This document shows positions 55,136 to 63,677 of a stretch of 64,000 nucleotides of DNA, piece after piece. Location: contig NC_016112.1 of NCBI RefSeq assembly GCF_000968535.2, positions 3,720,001-3,784,000 on the forward strand, in the 5' to 3' direction. The position numbers and the translations under genes were made by a program. How positions within the stretch are numbered: the first letter of the stretch is position 1; each line of letters opens with the position of its first letter. The DNA is from Methylotuvimicrobium alcaliphilum 20Z (GTDB lineage: Bacteria > Pseudomonadota > Gammaproteobacteria > Methylococcales > Methylomonadaceae). The notes beneath the pieces were generated by a model. That model was not told the DNA's origin. It made no database searches and saw only the letters and a program-made list of their open reading frames with translations.

Positions 55136-55828
55136 ATGATAACGGAACCCTTGATACAAGCTAAATTGATTCGCTGGAGCAACCTACATTCGACGGTCTT
55201 GTTAGCGGCCAGCACGGCAATGTTGATGTTCTCATGGCCTATCGAACTACTGCTAGGCTCTGCGGCGTTGTCGTTTGCCTGGTTCATTGTTCGCGGCCAA
55301 GGCAATTGGCCGTCAATTGCTCAATTCGGCCCCGCCAATGCCGTGACCTTGTTCCGCTTGCTGCTGATCTTTAGCTTGGCATCTTTCGCCCATCGACCCG
55401 ACTTGATAATTCTCCTGGCATTACTCGTTCTATGCCTCGACGGCGTCGACGGCTGGCTGGCACGGAAATTCGACTGCGCTTCGGAATTCGGCGAATATTT
55501 CGATAAGGAAACCGACGCTTTTTTCATGCTGGTTCTGTGCTGGCTGATCGCACTCGATCAGCGCCTGGGTTTGTGGATACTGCTGCCGGGATTGATGCGT
55601 TATGTATTCGTATGCTTTTTAATGATTGCGAAACCGCCGGCCTACAAAGAACAACAAACGACCACAGGCAAGATCGTTTTCGTCGTCACGATGCCGGTCC
55701 TGATCGCCTGCTTTACCGACTATCCAGCGATCTATCGCCCTTTGGCGCTCGCAATCACGTTGCTGCTCAGCTATTCGTTTATCGCCTCGATCCGCTTAAT
55801 TTACCGCCCCGATTGCAATGATGAATAA
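55136..55828 (+). CDS. CDP-alcohol phosphatidyltransferase
   Basis: The 230-residue membrane protein holds the CDP-alcohol phosphotransferase motif D-G-x2-D-G-x2-A-R-x8-G-x3-D-x3-D: here LDGVDGWLARKFDCASEF then GEYFDKETDAF. Six hydrophobic segments surround it. It would join a CDP-linked donor to an alcohol (inositol, glycerol, glycerol-3-P or other) to make a phospholipid. Divergent to the glycosyltransferase with a 27-bp gap, and overlapping the methyltransferase by 11 bp downstream. Confidence 0.8.
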   Translation: MITEPLIQAKLIRWSNLHSTVLLAASTAMLMFSWPIELLLGSAALSFAWFIVRGQGNWPSIAQFGPANAVTLFRLLLIFSLASFAHRPDLIILLALLVLCLDGVDGWLARKFDCASEFGEYFDKETDAFFMLVLCWLIALDQRLGLWILLPGLMRYVFVCFLMIAKPPAYKEQQTTTGKIVFVVTMPVLIACFTDYPAIYRPLALAITLLLSYSFIASIRLIYRPDCNDE

Positions 55829-56600
55829 ACTTAGAACCCGACAAGTCGAAGGTTCCGCCGATATTCGCGCTTTTTTCGACCGCCTCGCCGCCACCTACAG
55901 GGAAGCACACGGTCGCGCCGACCGCCTTTTAACTTACCGCCTTTCAATCATCCGGCCATTGCTCGGCAAACGACGCGGCACATTGCTCGAAATCGGCTGC
56001 GGCACCGGCATGCATTTATTTGAATTAGCCGGCCTTTATGAACAAGCTATCGGCACAGATCTTTCGCCGAATATGATTTCGGAAGCCGACAGATTACGCG
56101 AAAAGCATGCAAATCGCGAAACCATCCGATTCACGGTCGATCCGGCCGAACAATTAAGTACTATAGAATCCGGACAAATCGATACGGTACTGTGCGTCGG
56201 CGCCTTCGAACACATGCCCGATAAACCGCGAGTACTTCGGCAAATCGCGCGTGTCTTGAAACCCGGCGGCGAATTCATCTGCTTAACCCCTAACGGCGCT
56301 TATTGCTGGTACACGGCGATCGCCCGCGGATTTCGCTGGGACACCCGGCACTTAAGCAGCGACCGCTTCATGACGAGGCAAGAGCTGTGCGGGTTACTGA
56401 ACGACGCAGGACTGGTGCCGGAAACGATAGACTATTGGACTTTCATCCCAAAAGGCGACATGCCTTCTCCTATTTATTGGTTGCTGTCCGGTTTGAATAT
56501 TATCGGTGAAAGACTGAAAATACCGGCATTGCGCGGCGGAATATATCTGAAAGCCGTTTTTAAGGAGGGGCAAAGCAAGGATGCCTACAAGGCTGAATAA
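55818..56600 (+). CDS. SAM-dependent methyltransferase (class I)
   Basis: The 260-residue protein has methyltransferase motif I LLEIGCGTGMHLFEL, a motif II region TVDPAEQLSTIESGQIDTVLCVGAFEHMPD and motif III LKPGGEFICLTPNG. The overlap of 11 bp with the CDP-alcohol phosphotransferase gene shows coupling, so its substrate may be a lipid head group or a glycolipid. UbiE/COQ5-like or Methyltransf_11 family; the substrate is not inferable from sequence alone. Confidence 0.75.
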   Translation: MMNKLRTRQVEGSADIRAFFDRLAATYREAHGRADRLLTYRLSIIRPLLGKRRGTLLEIGCGTGMHLFELAGLYEQAIGTDLSPNMISEADRLREKHANRETIRFTVDPAEQLSTIESGQIDTVLCVGAFEHMPDKPRVLRQIARVLKPGGEFICLTPNGAYCWYTAIARGFRWDTRHLSSDRFMTRQELCGLLNDAGLVPETIDYWTFIPKGDMPSPIYWLLSGLNIIGERLKIPALRGGIYLKAVFKEGQSKDAYKAE

Positions 56601-56898
56601 TTCATGATGACGTGAAGTAGCACAATATAATGGATATGCTGTTACCCAAGCCCCAGCTCTCATCGTTATACATAAATTGTAGGGTACGCTGCGCGTACCA
56701 AAGCCGAGCCCTGGCGGTTCGGTTGGCACATGAATATCGCGGGGTTACCATGGGACGCACAGCGTACCCTACGCGGTTCGTCTAGCAGCGTAGCGCAATC
56801 CGGTAAGTTCGGTGCCAAGCCAGTCCCGTATTCCGTTCCGCTGCATACGGGTTAGATGCTCCATGATTGAACTGCCGAAGAACAAAATCCACCTCCCA
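56601..56898. repeat. F3 element (inverted) and CGTAGCGCAATCCGG repeat
   Basis: No gene. F3 inverted copy at 56658-56774 (CTCATCGTTATACATAAATT ... GCGTACCCTACGCGG). A short AGCAGCGTAGCGCAATCCGG segment, also found near 19313 and 36108, follows to about 56865. Confidence 0.6.
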
Positions 56899-58527
56899 CT
56901 AACCCCTCAGTGCGCGCCGAACGGACAATGGATGCTTGGCGACGGCATAGTGTTTGTGTAAGCCGGTTATTTCACAGGTACCGCCCGATCTTTGATACTC
57001 GGCGCGAAAATAATAGATGAATTCCAATACCGTGCTATCGATCAAATTGGCTTCACTCAAATCGAAAATCACCTGCTTGCCTTTAGGTAACGTGCCGGTC
57101 ATGCTTTTTAACGCAAGAAAGTTTGAAAACACGGCCGCCCCGTGGACCTGCACATGAAAATTGCCGGGTTCCTGTTCATCAATACGATAGGCGACCTGAA
57201 AAATCTGGGCAGGCTTCAGACCACGCAAACCGTGCAGCGCCAACTCAGTGACAATACCGATCAACACCCCTAGCAAAAGATCCGTCAGCAAAATACTGAT
57301 CAAGGTCACGACAAACACCAAAAAATGGCCGAAACCAATACTCAAGGTTTTGGCAAACTCCATCGGCGAGGCGAGCCTGAATCCCGTATAAACCAACAAT
57401 GCCGCCAATGATGCCAGCGGAATCTCTTGTATCAGATTGGCGCCTAAGCTGATAAATAGCAATAGGAACACACCATGAAAAAAGTTCGACCAGCTGCTTT
57501 GCGCGCCATAACTGATATTTGACGAGCTGCGCACGATTTCCGCAATCATCGGCAAACCGCCGACCAGCCCGCAGAGCGTATTGCCCATGCCGATGGCCAT
57601 CAAATCGCGGTTCAAATCGGAACAACGGTGCTTGGGATCTAGCTTGTCCACCGCCGCAGCGCTCAGCAAGGTTTCCAAACTGCCGATAAGAGTGATGTTA
57701 AAAACGCAGAACCAAAACTTAGCCGTGCCGATCAGTGCGAAATCCGGCAGATACAGCGCATCCATAGGATTGCTTGGAAGATTAAGCAAAAAAGTAGGCC
57801 CGATTAAAAACTCGCCCTGAGTTAAAAACTGCGTCACTACAGAATGATAACGGTGCACATGATCCAAATCGAAATAAAACGTCAACAGCAACCCGGAAAA
57901 CAAAACCCAAAGCGGCGCCGGTAAGCTGCGGCTGAATTTAAAAGGAAGACGAGGCCAAAAGATCATGACAGCCAAGCCGATCAAGCCAATCATCGCAATA
58001 GGGACATTCATATTGATCACTGCCCTCGGCAAAGCCATCGCTTGCTGCACAATAGAGCCTGCCTCTGCCGGAACCCCAAGCAAAACATAACTTTGTTTGA
58101 CCAGAATGATAATGCCGATGGCCGCCAACATCCCATGCACTACCGAGGAAGGGAAAAAGGCACTGAGTTTGCCCGCGCGCAATGCGCCCAGGGCAATTTG
58201 AATGAGACCCGATATCACGATCGCCGCTAGTGTATAGGTAACGCCGGCGGCGGCATTGCCTCCGCCCAAAGTCTGCACGGAATCCAACACCACTACAATT
58301 AAACCGGCCGCCGGCCCGTTGATCGTAAGCTGGGTACCACTCACACGAGACACCAAGAGCCCACCGATGATGGCGGTAATCAAGCCGCTCATCGGCGGAA
58401 AACCCGAAGCCATCGCGATACCTAGACACAACGGCAAGGCAATCAAAGAAACAAAAAAGCCGGCACGAAGGTCATTATAAGCGAGTGATTGAGGCATGGG
58501 CGTAATGAGGTAGTGATAACTGCCCAA
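56899..58527 (-). CDS. SulP-family anion transporter with STAS domain
   Basis: The 542-residue protein has about 10-12 transmembrane segments starting with DLRAGFFVSLIALPLCLGIAMASGFPPMSGLITAIIGG, the SulP signature, then GPAAGLIVVVLDSVQTLGG and a STAS domain at the C-terminus (about 435-525: KQVIFDLSEANLIDSTVLEFIYYF). SulP proteins move sulfate, bicarbonate or other anions; the related BicA-type carriers take up bicarbonate with Na+. In an alkaliphile bicarbonate uptake is plausible but unproven. The start is TTG at 58525-58527 with AAGGA 8 nt upstream; an internal ATG (58497) has no ribosome-binding site. Divergent from a LysR regulator. Confidence 0.85.
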   Translation of the reverse strand: MGSYHYLITPMPQSLAYNDLRAGFFVSLIALPLCLGIAMASGFPPMSGLITAIIGGLLVSRVSGTQLTINGPAAGLIVVVLDSVQTLGGGNAAAGVTYTLAAIVISGLIQIALGALRAGKLSAFFPSSVVHGMLAAIGIIILVKQSYVLLGVPAEAGSIVQQAMALPRAVINMNVPIAMIGLIGLAVMIFWPRLPFKFSRSLPAPLWVLFSGLLLTFYFDLDHVHRYHSVVTQFLTQGEFLIGPTFLLNLPSNPMDALYLPDFALIGTAKFWFCVFNITLIGSLETLLSAAAVDKLDPKHRCSDLNRDLMAIGMGNTLCGLVGGLPMIAEIVRSSSNISYGAQSSWSNFFHGVFLLLFISLGANLIQEIPLASLAALLVYTGFRLASPMEFAKTLSIGFGHFLVFVVTLISILLTDLLLGVLIGIVTELALHGLRGLKPAQIFQVAYRIDEQEPGNFHVQVHGAAVFSNFLALKSMTGTLPKGKQVIFDLSEANLIDSTVLEFIYYFRAEYQRSGGTCEITGLHKHYAVAKHPLSVRRALRG

Positions 58528-58646
58528 TAGACTATCCTTTCGAACTACTTTAATCTAATAGATAATTTCTGTAGTTTCGTTATATTTTATATATCGATAC
58601 CGATAATACCGTCCCTTCCTCTCCTATCCTTTACACTTGAACAATC
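58528..58646. promoter_or_regulatory. SulP-LysR divergent control region
   Basis: The 119-bp gap contains ATCTA-A-TAGAT (about 58553-58563), a short dyad with the size of half of a LysR-type T-N11-A box. AT-rich tracts (TATATTTTATATATCG reversed, near 58585) could supply promoter elements. Candidate only. Confidence 0.35.
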
Positions 58647-59582
58647 ATGGCCATCTTGAACTATCACCACCTTCGCTACTTCTGGGTCATCGCCAATGAA
58701 AACAACTTGACCCGTGCCGCAGAAAAACTGCACATCTCGCAATCCGCATTGAGCATACAACTGCGTAAGCTCGAAGAAAGCTTGGAGCAAAAATTATTTG
58801 AACGCGAAGGCCGGCAGTTGATCTTGACCGAAGCCGGCCACATTGCCTTGGATTATGCTCAAGCCATATTCCGCGCAGGTGATGAGCTGTTGAGTGTCAT
58901 GCAGCGCCGCGAAGCGGGTAGCCGGCTTTTATTGCGTGTCGGCGCAGTTTCCACCCTATCGCGCAACTTTCAGTTAGACTTGATTAAACCGCTGCTGGCT
59001 GTGGAAAATATTGAGTTGGTGCTGCATTCCGGCAGCCTTAACACCTTGATGCAGCAAATGCAGGAACATACCCTGGACTTGCTCTTGTCTAATCGCCCGG
59101 CTCCCGATGCCCTGGATCGAAATTGGCAATGTCATTTGCTCGATGAACAGCCAGCCAGCCTAGTCTGTCAAGCGCGGACGGCCCCAGCCAACTTTCGTTT
59201 TCCGGACGATTTGCACCATGCCGGATTATTCGTGCCCAGCATGGAAAGCGAAATTCGCACCGCTTTCGATTTTTTGCTTAACCAGGCCGGCGTTCGCCCC
59301 AAAATCATTGCGGAAGTGGACGACATGGCCATGCTGAGGCTATTGGCGCGAGAATCCGGAACGCTAACGCTGGTGCCGCCGGTGGTGGTGCGTGACGAAT
59401 TGCTGAGCGGCCATTTAGTCGAATGCGTGCAGATAGCGGAAGTCAAGGAACGCTTCTATGCGATCACCCCTGAACGACACTTTCCCAATCCGCTACTGAA
59501 AACCCTATTTCAGAATTTTACGCCCTCCAAATCAAGGGATATCAGTACCGTAGGACGCACACGACCTACCCTTTCTCAATGA
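58647..59582 (+). CDS. LysR-family transcriptional regulator (NhaR-like)
   Basis: The 311-residue protein has the LysR helix-turn-helix near its N-terminus (LNYHHLRYFWVIANENNLTRAAEKLHISQSALSIQLRKLEESLEQKLFEREGRQLILTEAGH) and an effector-binding domain (GAVSTLSRNFQLDLIKPLL; RNWQCHLLDEQPASLVC). LNYHHLRYFW-x-A-x-E resembles NhaR, the Na+/Li+-responsive activator of nhaA in E. coli. Divergent from SulP, it probably regulates that gene. The sensed ligand is not known. Confidence 0.8.
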   Translation: MAILNYHHLRYFWVIANENNLTRAAEKLHISQSALSIQLRKLEESLEQKLFEREGRQLILTEAGHIALDYAQAIFRAGDELLSVMQRREAGSRLLLRVGAVSTLSRNFQLDLIKPLLAVENIELVLHSGSLNTLMQQMQEHTLDLLLSNRPAPDALDRNWQCHLLDEQPASLVCQARTAPANFRFPDDLHHAGLFVPSMESEIRTAFDFLLNQAGVRPKIIAEVDDMAMLRLLARESGTLTLVPPVVVRDELLSGHLVECVQIAEVKERFYAITPERHFPNPLLKTLFQNFTPSKSRDISTVGRTRPTLSQ

Positions 59583-59601
59583 TTCTCGAGGCCAGAATAA
59601 A

Positions 59602-60129
59602 TCCTGATTAGCAAGATGCTTGAGCTTGCCGAAGCCAAGTGTCCGAGCAGAGGCCAGTCGTAGTCGCAAAAACTAAAATATGCTGTTACCCAAGCTCCAG
59701 CTTGGGTAACCTGCTCAGGAAGCTCTAGCTTCCCGACAATCAAGAAAGATCCTGATTAGCAAGATGCTTCAGCTTGCCGAAGTCAACTGTCCGAGCAGTG
59801 GCCAGTCGTAGTCGCAAAAACTAAAATATGCTGTTACCCAAGCTCCAGCTTGGGTAACCTGTTCAGGAAGCTCTAGCTTCCCGACAATCAAGAAAGATCC
59901 TGATTAGCAAGATGCTTCAGCTTGCCGAAGCCAAGTGTCCGAGCAGAGGCTAGTCGTAGCCACTTCTGCGGGACGGGTTATTTAACCCGTCCCCAACGTT
60001 TCGGTTTGCCCTAAACATTTCGACTAACTTCGGCCAAAGTCAAAACGTTTAGGACGGGGTTGCAAACCCCGTCCCGCTAGGGATATGCTGGTTTTTTGGG
60101 CTTTAGATGAAGAAACTTGCTAATCAGGA
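59602..60129. repeat. F4 element, tandem array of about three units
   Basis: The first two units (from 59602 and about 59756) run TCCTGATTAGCAAGATGCTT to ACAATCAAGAAAGA and are almost identical, about 144 bp each. The third (from about 59897) has a GGGACGGGTTATTTAACCCG hairpin interior and ends in AACTTGCTAATCAGGA at 60129. A CAGCTTGGGTAAC/GTTACCCAAGCT stem occurs in each of the first two. No ORF of note. Confidence 0.7.
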
Positions 60130-60330
60130 AATAAATTAATAATTAAACCTGACCCCTTTTTGAGCCTTTTTGTGGATAATAGCTATGCGTTTTAATCATT
60201 AGAAGATTACCTTACAATATCCAGCTTTATTCAACGGCACCCGAATGATGCCGATCCTTGCCGCGCGCAACTCAATCCTTTGTTGGCTTTTGGCGTATTG
60301 GCAAACAAACTCATGCAGAGGAGAAAAACG

Positions 60331-61134
60331 ATGTCCGGCTATGTTGATGAAGTTGTCATTCCGTATGATCGCGACCTTGGGCCTGTCCTATTCGAGCATT
60401 ACGGCGCCGATACCGCAAGACGCGTCGCCGAACAATCGCCGAAGGACGTGCTGGAAATCGCCGCCGGCACCGGCATCGTGACGCGTCACCTGCGCGATTT
60501 GTTGGCGAAAGAAACTCGCTTGACCGCCGTCGACATCAGCGATTCGATGATGGATGTGGCCAGGCAAAAGTTTCATCCGGGTGAACAGGTCACCTTCCAG
60601 AACGCCGACGCCACCGCGTTGCCGTTCGATGATGAAGCTTTCGATGCCGTGGTCTGTCAATTCGGCATCATGTTTTTCGACCGAGACAAGGGCTTTCGCG
60701 AGGTTTACCGCACCTTGAAGCCCGGAGGCCGTTACTTGTTCCGGGTTTGGGACTCGGAGCGCTACAATCCGTTCGCCAGTTTAAGCTTCGAAGTGCTCAA
60801 ACAATATTTTCCGTCGGACACCCCGCAGTTTTTATTCGATCCCGTATCCTGCCACCAAATCGACCCGCTCAAGGAACAGTTGATTCAAATAGGCTTCGAT
60901 CCAGTGGTCATTTCGGTGCAACGCCACGAATACGACATTCTCGATGTGACTGCGTTCGCACGGGCCTTAGTTTACACGCCGGTAATCTTCGAAATCAGGG
61001 ATAAGGGCGGCGTCGATCCAGAGGACATCGTGACGGAACTAGCGGAAGCTTTCAAAAAAGAGCTTGGCTCAAACCCGATGCGCTATCCGATGCAAGCGAT
61101 TCTGTTCGAGACGGAAAAGCCTGATACCCGATAA
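60331..61134 (+). CDS. SAM-dependent methyltransferase (UbiE-like)
   Basis: The product of 267 residues has motif I VLEIAAGTGIVTRHL, motif II-like TAVDISDSMMDVARQK, an AFDAVVCQFGIMFF segment and LKPGGRYLFRVWDS. UbiE/Methyltransf_11-like family. The start at 60331 (MSGYVDEVVIPYDR) has a strong GAGGAG 7 nt upstream; a longer in-frame start is unlikely. The beta-propeller gene begins 25 bp downstream. A small-molecule substrate is likely; it cannot be named. Confidence 0.8.
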   Translation: MSGYVDEVVIPYDRDLGPVLFEHYGADTARRVAEQSPKDVLEIAAGTGIVTRHLRDLLAKETRLTAVDISDSMMDVARQKFHPGEQVTFQNADATALPFDDEAFDAVVCQFGIMFFDRDKGFREVYRTLKPGGRYLFRVWDSERYNPFASLSFEVLKQYFPSDTPQFLFDPVSCHQIDPLKEQLIQIGFDPVVISVQRHEYDILDVTAFARALVYTPVIFEIRDKGGVDPEDIVTELAEAFKKELGSNPMRYPMQAILFETEKPDTR

Positions 61135-61159
61135 CCTTGATCTCAACCCGAATAACATT

Positions 61160-62239
61160 ATGCACACTATGAAAACAAAATCTTTTATCCCCAAGTCCTA
61201 TTTGGCAGCGCTAACGCTTCTTTTGACGCAGAACGTGTCTTATGCGATGCCGGGCATGGACATGCCGGCCGGCGAAAACGAAAATGCAAAACCGCACCCT
61301 TCAACGAAAAGCATCGGCGCGCCGATCAACTCATCGGCCTCGGAATTTGAACTGACCTACAGTGCCGACGGCAAAACGGTCGTTTTCGTTTCGACCCGTC
61401 CAGGCGCCATAGCATCGAAAGGCAATCCCTACAACTTCGATATCTGGATGTCTCATAACGTGAATGGCGTTTGGCAAACGCCGATTCATCTAGGGCCCGA
61501 TGTTGACTCAACTGTGGGACCGAACATCAATACATCCGCGTGGGAATTGGAGCCGAGTCTGTCGGATGACGGCAACGCCCTTTATTTCACCCGCTACGAA
61601 CCGGGCAACCTGTCTACCGGAGATCTCTATGTGGCGCAGAAAGTCGACGGCGTCTGGCAAGCACCCAGAAATTGGAACGATGTGCCGGAATTGCCGAACC
61701 TCAACACACCGACCGGCGAAGAACATTGCCCGATCATCGTCTCGGACAGCCTGATCTACTTCAGCTACCAACAACCCGGAGTCACACAGGACAGCGACAT
61801 CTGGAAGGTCGAAAAGAAAAACGGCGTTTGGCAAAAACCCGAAAGCCTAGGGCCGAGAATCAATTCCCCATACCGAGACCATTTACATTGGACCGGCCTC
61901 TCGAAGGACGGCAAAAGCCTGATAATCACCAGCACGCGTCCCGACATGGGCTCGCGAGGCGGACACGATGAATGGATTTCCTATCAGAATCCCCAAGGCG
62001 AATGGCAAGAGCCCTTGAACCTAGGCGATACCATCAACACGGCGGGCGAGGACATGTGCTGGGCCTTCACGCCGGACGGCAAGCAATTTTTCGGCGGTTG
62101 GGGACCGCAAGGTTCCTATGATATGAATGTTATGTGGATCAACAAAGACGACGTACCGCTACTCAAAAACTTCGACCCGATCGGCCCGCCACCCAACTTA
62201 CTAGCCAAAAACAAAGCAAAAGCCGACAAAACTGATTAA
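61160..62239 (+). CDS. Exported TolB-like (PD40) beta-propeller protein
   Basis: The product of 359 residues has a signal peptide (MKTKSFIPKSYLAALTLLLTQNVSYA) and then a Met-rich start (MPGMDMPAG). The rest shows repeated PD40 blades: FELTYSADGKTVVFVSTRPG, SLSDDGNALYFTRY, SKDGKSLIITSTRPDMGSRGG and FTPDGKQFFGGWGPQG. The TolB-type propeller implies a periplasmic binding or enzyme role. The start is ATG 61160 (or 61169). It follows the methyltransferase after 25 bp; whether the two cooperate is unknown. Confidence 0.7.
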   Translation: MHTMKTKSFIPKSYLAALTLLLTQNVSYAMPGMDMPAGENENAKPHPSTKSIGAPINSSASEFELTYSADGKTVVFVSTRPGAIASKGNPYNFDIWMSHNVNGVWQTPIHLGPDVDSTVGPNINTSAWELEPSLSDDGNALYFTRYEPGNLSTGDLYVAQKVDGVWQAPRNWNDVPELPNLNTPTGEEHCPIIVSDSLIYFSYQQPGVTQDSDIWKVEKKNGVWQKPESLGPRINSPYRDHLHWTGLSKDGKSLIITSTRPDMGSRGGHDEWISYQNPQGEWQEPLNLGDTINTAGEDMCWAFTPDGKQFFGGWGPQGSYDMNVMWINKDDVPLLKNFDPIGPPPNLLAKNKAKADKTD

Positions 62240-62282
62240 ATATCCTGTTTTGTTGACTATTAAAGCGCTCCGACCTAAAACA

Positions 62283-62534
62283 GGCCTGTAGGTAAATACG
62301 CCCTTGTAGACTCGACGGCGGCGACTGATTGCCAGGGATGGCATGAGCCCAATACCTAAATCCCATATAACTAACTTGGATAATTTAGGTGCTGGGTTCA
62401 TGGCGTCCTTTGACGGGCACCCCGGCGCCGAATTTTGATCTGCGATGGGTACAATTTAGATGCTGGGTAAACGGCGGTCCTCGATAGACACATCCATACC
62501 TTTTATTCTTAGGATTTGGTCGAAAATAACCTCC
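62283..62534. repeat. F1 right end and F5 left part
   Basis: CCAATACCTAAATCCCATAT ... GATAATTTAGGTGCTGGGTT, then the F1 terminus CCCCGGCGCCGAATTTTGAT with TGCGATGGGTACAATTT (to about 62455), then an F5 segment GGCGGTCCTCGATAGACACA (about 62474-62513). The same order of F1-like and F5 pieces occurs near 4059 and 54008. Confidence 0.55.
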
Positions 62535-62873
62535 CTATTTTTTCTTATAAAAATTAGAAGTATAGCAAGCCATCAGCGCGCCTCTAACCATTGCGGCATC
62601 ATCTTTTTTATACAGTTGACTATCTTTATCGCTCATCGTAAACATGAGCCTTTTGGTCTCATCGGAAATATCCCTATTGCCGAACACAGAATCGGTCACA
62701 CAATTACAATACGACCTAGCCTGCTCGACTGGGCGCGCCCGCCCTTCCTTTTGTATACAACTATCAAGAAAAGCCGACTTTACCTGAGACATACCGCTAT
62801 CCTCGCCGCCGCCACCGCACGCCGACAAAGCAACCGCCCAAACAGCCATGATAACTGATTTATTTTTACTCAT
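62535..62873 (-). CDS. Small hypothetical lipoprotein, Cys-rich
   Basis: The 112-residue protein has a lipoprotein signal with lipobox ALSAC followed by GGGGEDSG, then a compact domain with four further Cys (DSCIQKEG, YCNCVTD, ALMACYTSNF) that might form disulfides. No family is known to me. Likely an outer-membrane lipoprotein in a repeat-rich region, monocistronic. Confidence 0.55.
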   Translation of the reverse strand: MSKNKSVIMAVWAVALSACGGGGEDSGMSQVKSAFLDSCIQKEGRARPVEQARSYCNCVTDSVFGNRDISDETKRLMFTMSDKDSQLYKKDDAAMVRGALMACYTSNFYKKK

Positions 62874-63182
62874 TTCATTCCTTAATTTCTTAGGCCCAAG
62901 GGTTTCAATTTTAACAGCTCAGCCCTGATTGACTAACAAAAATCAAAAGTCGGAAGAGAAAAAGGGGTCAGGTTTAATTATTAATTAAACCTGACCCCTT
63001 TTTCGGGAACGCTACCCTTGGAAGCTCCCTCTTCCCGATTGAAAAACCAAGAAACTCCGGGGGAATGAAAACATCGATATTCGCTCATGGTTTGTTTTTG
63101 GATTTCTCGATTGATGCCACACGCTTCATTGTAAATATTTAACGTAGGATGCGGTGAACAGCGTGAACCGCATCAACCGCGA
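62874..63182. other. Gap with large palindrome at 62959-63003
   Basis: A 45-bp palindrome with perfect 22-bp arms (AAAAAGGGGTCAGGTTTAAT in its first arm, single centre base 62981). Half of it recurs at about 60128-60165 next to an F4 element. A promoter for the lipoprotein should be near 62880-62950. No gene. Confidence 0.6.
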
Positions 63183-63500
63183 CTAAACCGGATGCTCCTT
63201 CAACCACTCCTTCAGCGCTTCATCAATTCGAGTCTGCCAGCCTGCGCCGGTGGTTTTAAAAGCGTCAATAACATCGGGCGACAGGCAGATGCTGATGGGG
63301 ATTTTGGTTTGTTCGGCTTTGGGGCGTCCGGCTGATTTTAATAATGGCGCTAATTCCTTAAATTCGGATGCCGAGCGAAATTGCGCGAGTTCTTCGTCAG
63401 TATGATGGGTGCCGTCTTCAATGGCCTGACGAGTGATTTTGGCATCTTCTTCTTCGGTATTGAGCAGGATTTTCCGTCCGGATTTAGTGGTGATATGCAT
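63183..63500 (-). CDS. brnA: BrnA-type antitoxin
   Basis: The 105-residue product starts MHITTKSGRKILLNTEEEDA and ends with the BrnA domain AGWQTRIDEALKEWLKEHP, with SICLSPDVIDAFKTTG before it, a ribbon-helix-helix DNA-binding segment. It should repress its own operon and bind BrnT. The frame is continuous with the upstream BrnT-like fragment, so a fused 138-residue translation is possible. Start at ATG 63500, 33 codons into the longer frame. The toxin partner is truncated. Confidence 0.75.
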   Translation of the reverse strand: MHITTKSGRKILLNTEEEDAKITRQAIEDGTHHTDEELAQFRSASEFKELAPLLKSAGRPKAEQTKIPISICLSPDVIDAFKTTGAGWQTRIDEALKEWLKEHPV

Positions 63501-63632
63501 AATCTCTCGGTTGTTGGCCTTGCGTAAACTGATAACGCGTATTACGTCAGTACGAACCGTGAAGGTCATGTGGTAAAGGCGTTCATCAATAAGGCCCAAC
63601 GCGTTAAAGCGGAGTTCGCCATAGCCCCCATG
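63501..63632 (-). pseudogene. Truncated brnT toxin remnant
   Basis: The minus-strand frame reads YGELRFNALGLIDERLYHMT then FTVRTDVIRVISLRKANNRE, matching the C-terminal part of BrnT toxins (YGE.R...G...........R..IRIIS.RKA..RE). The N-terminal half is missing. The 5' end meets a GTCGGGTTA/TAACCCGAC hairpin at 63632. There is no start codon apart from a TTG. The frame runs into brnA, so the usual stop is also lost. Confidence 0.65.
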
Positions 63633-63658
63633 TCGGGTTACGCTCGCGCTAACCCGAC
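63632..63658. repeat. GTCGGGTTA/TAACCCGAC hairpin interrupting brnT
   Basis: 9-bp perfect stem GTCGGGTTA and TAACCCGAC around a CGCTCGCGC loop. This hairpin type is commonly found as dispersed repeats in proteobacterial genomes. It lies exactly where the BrnT similarity ends. Confidence 0.6.
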
Positions 63659-63677
63659 CTACGCGACTGAACTTTCC

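Noticed and set aside
59602-60129. CRISPR-like periodicity
   Set aside because: Units are about 144 bp with inverted ends, not 25-40-bp repeats with unique spacers; no cas genes nearby.
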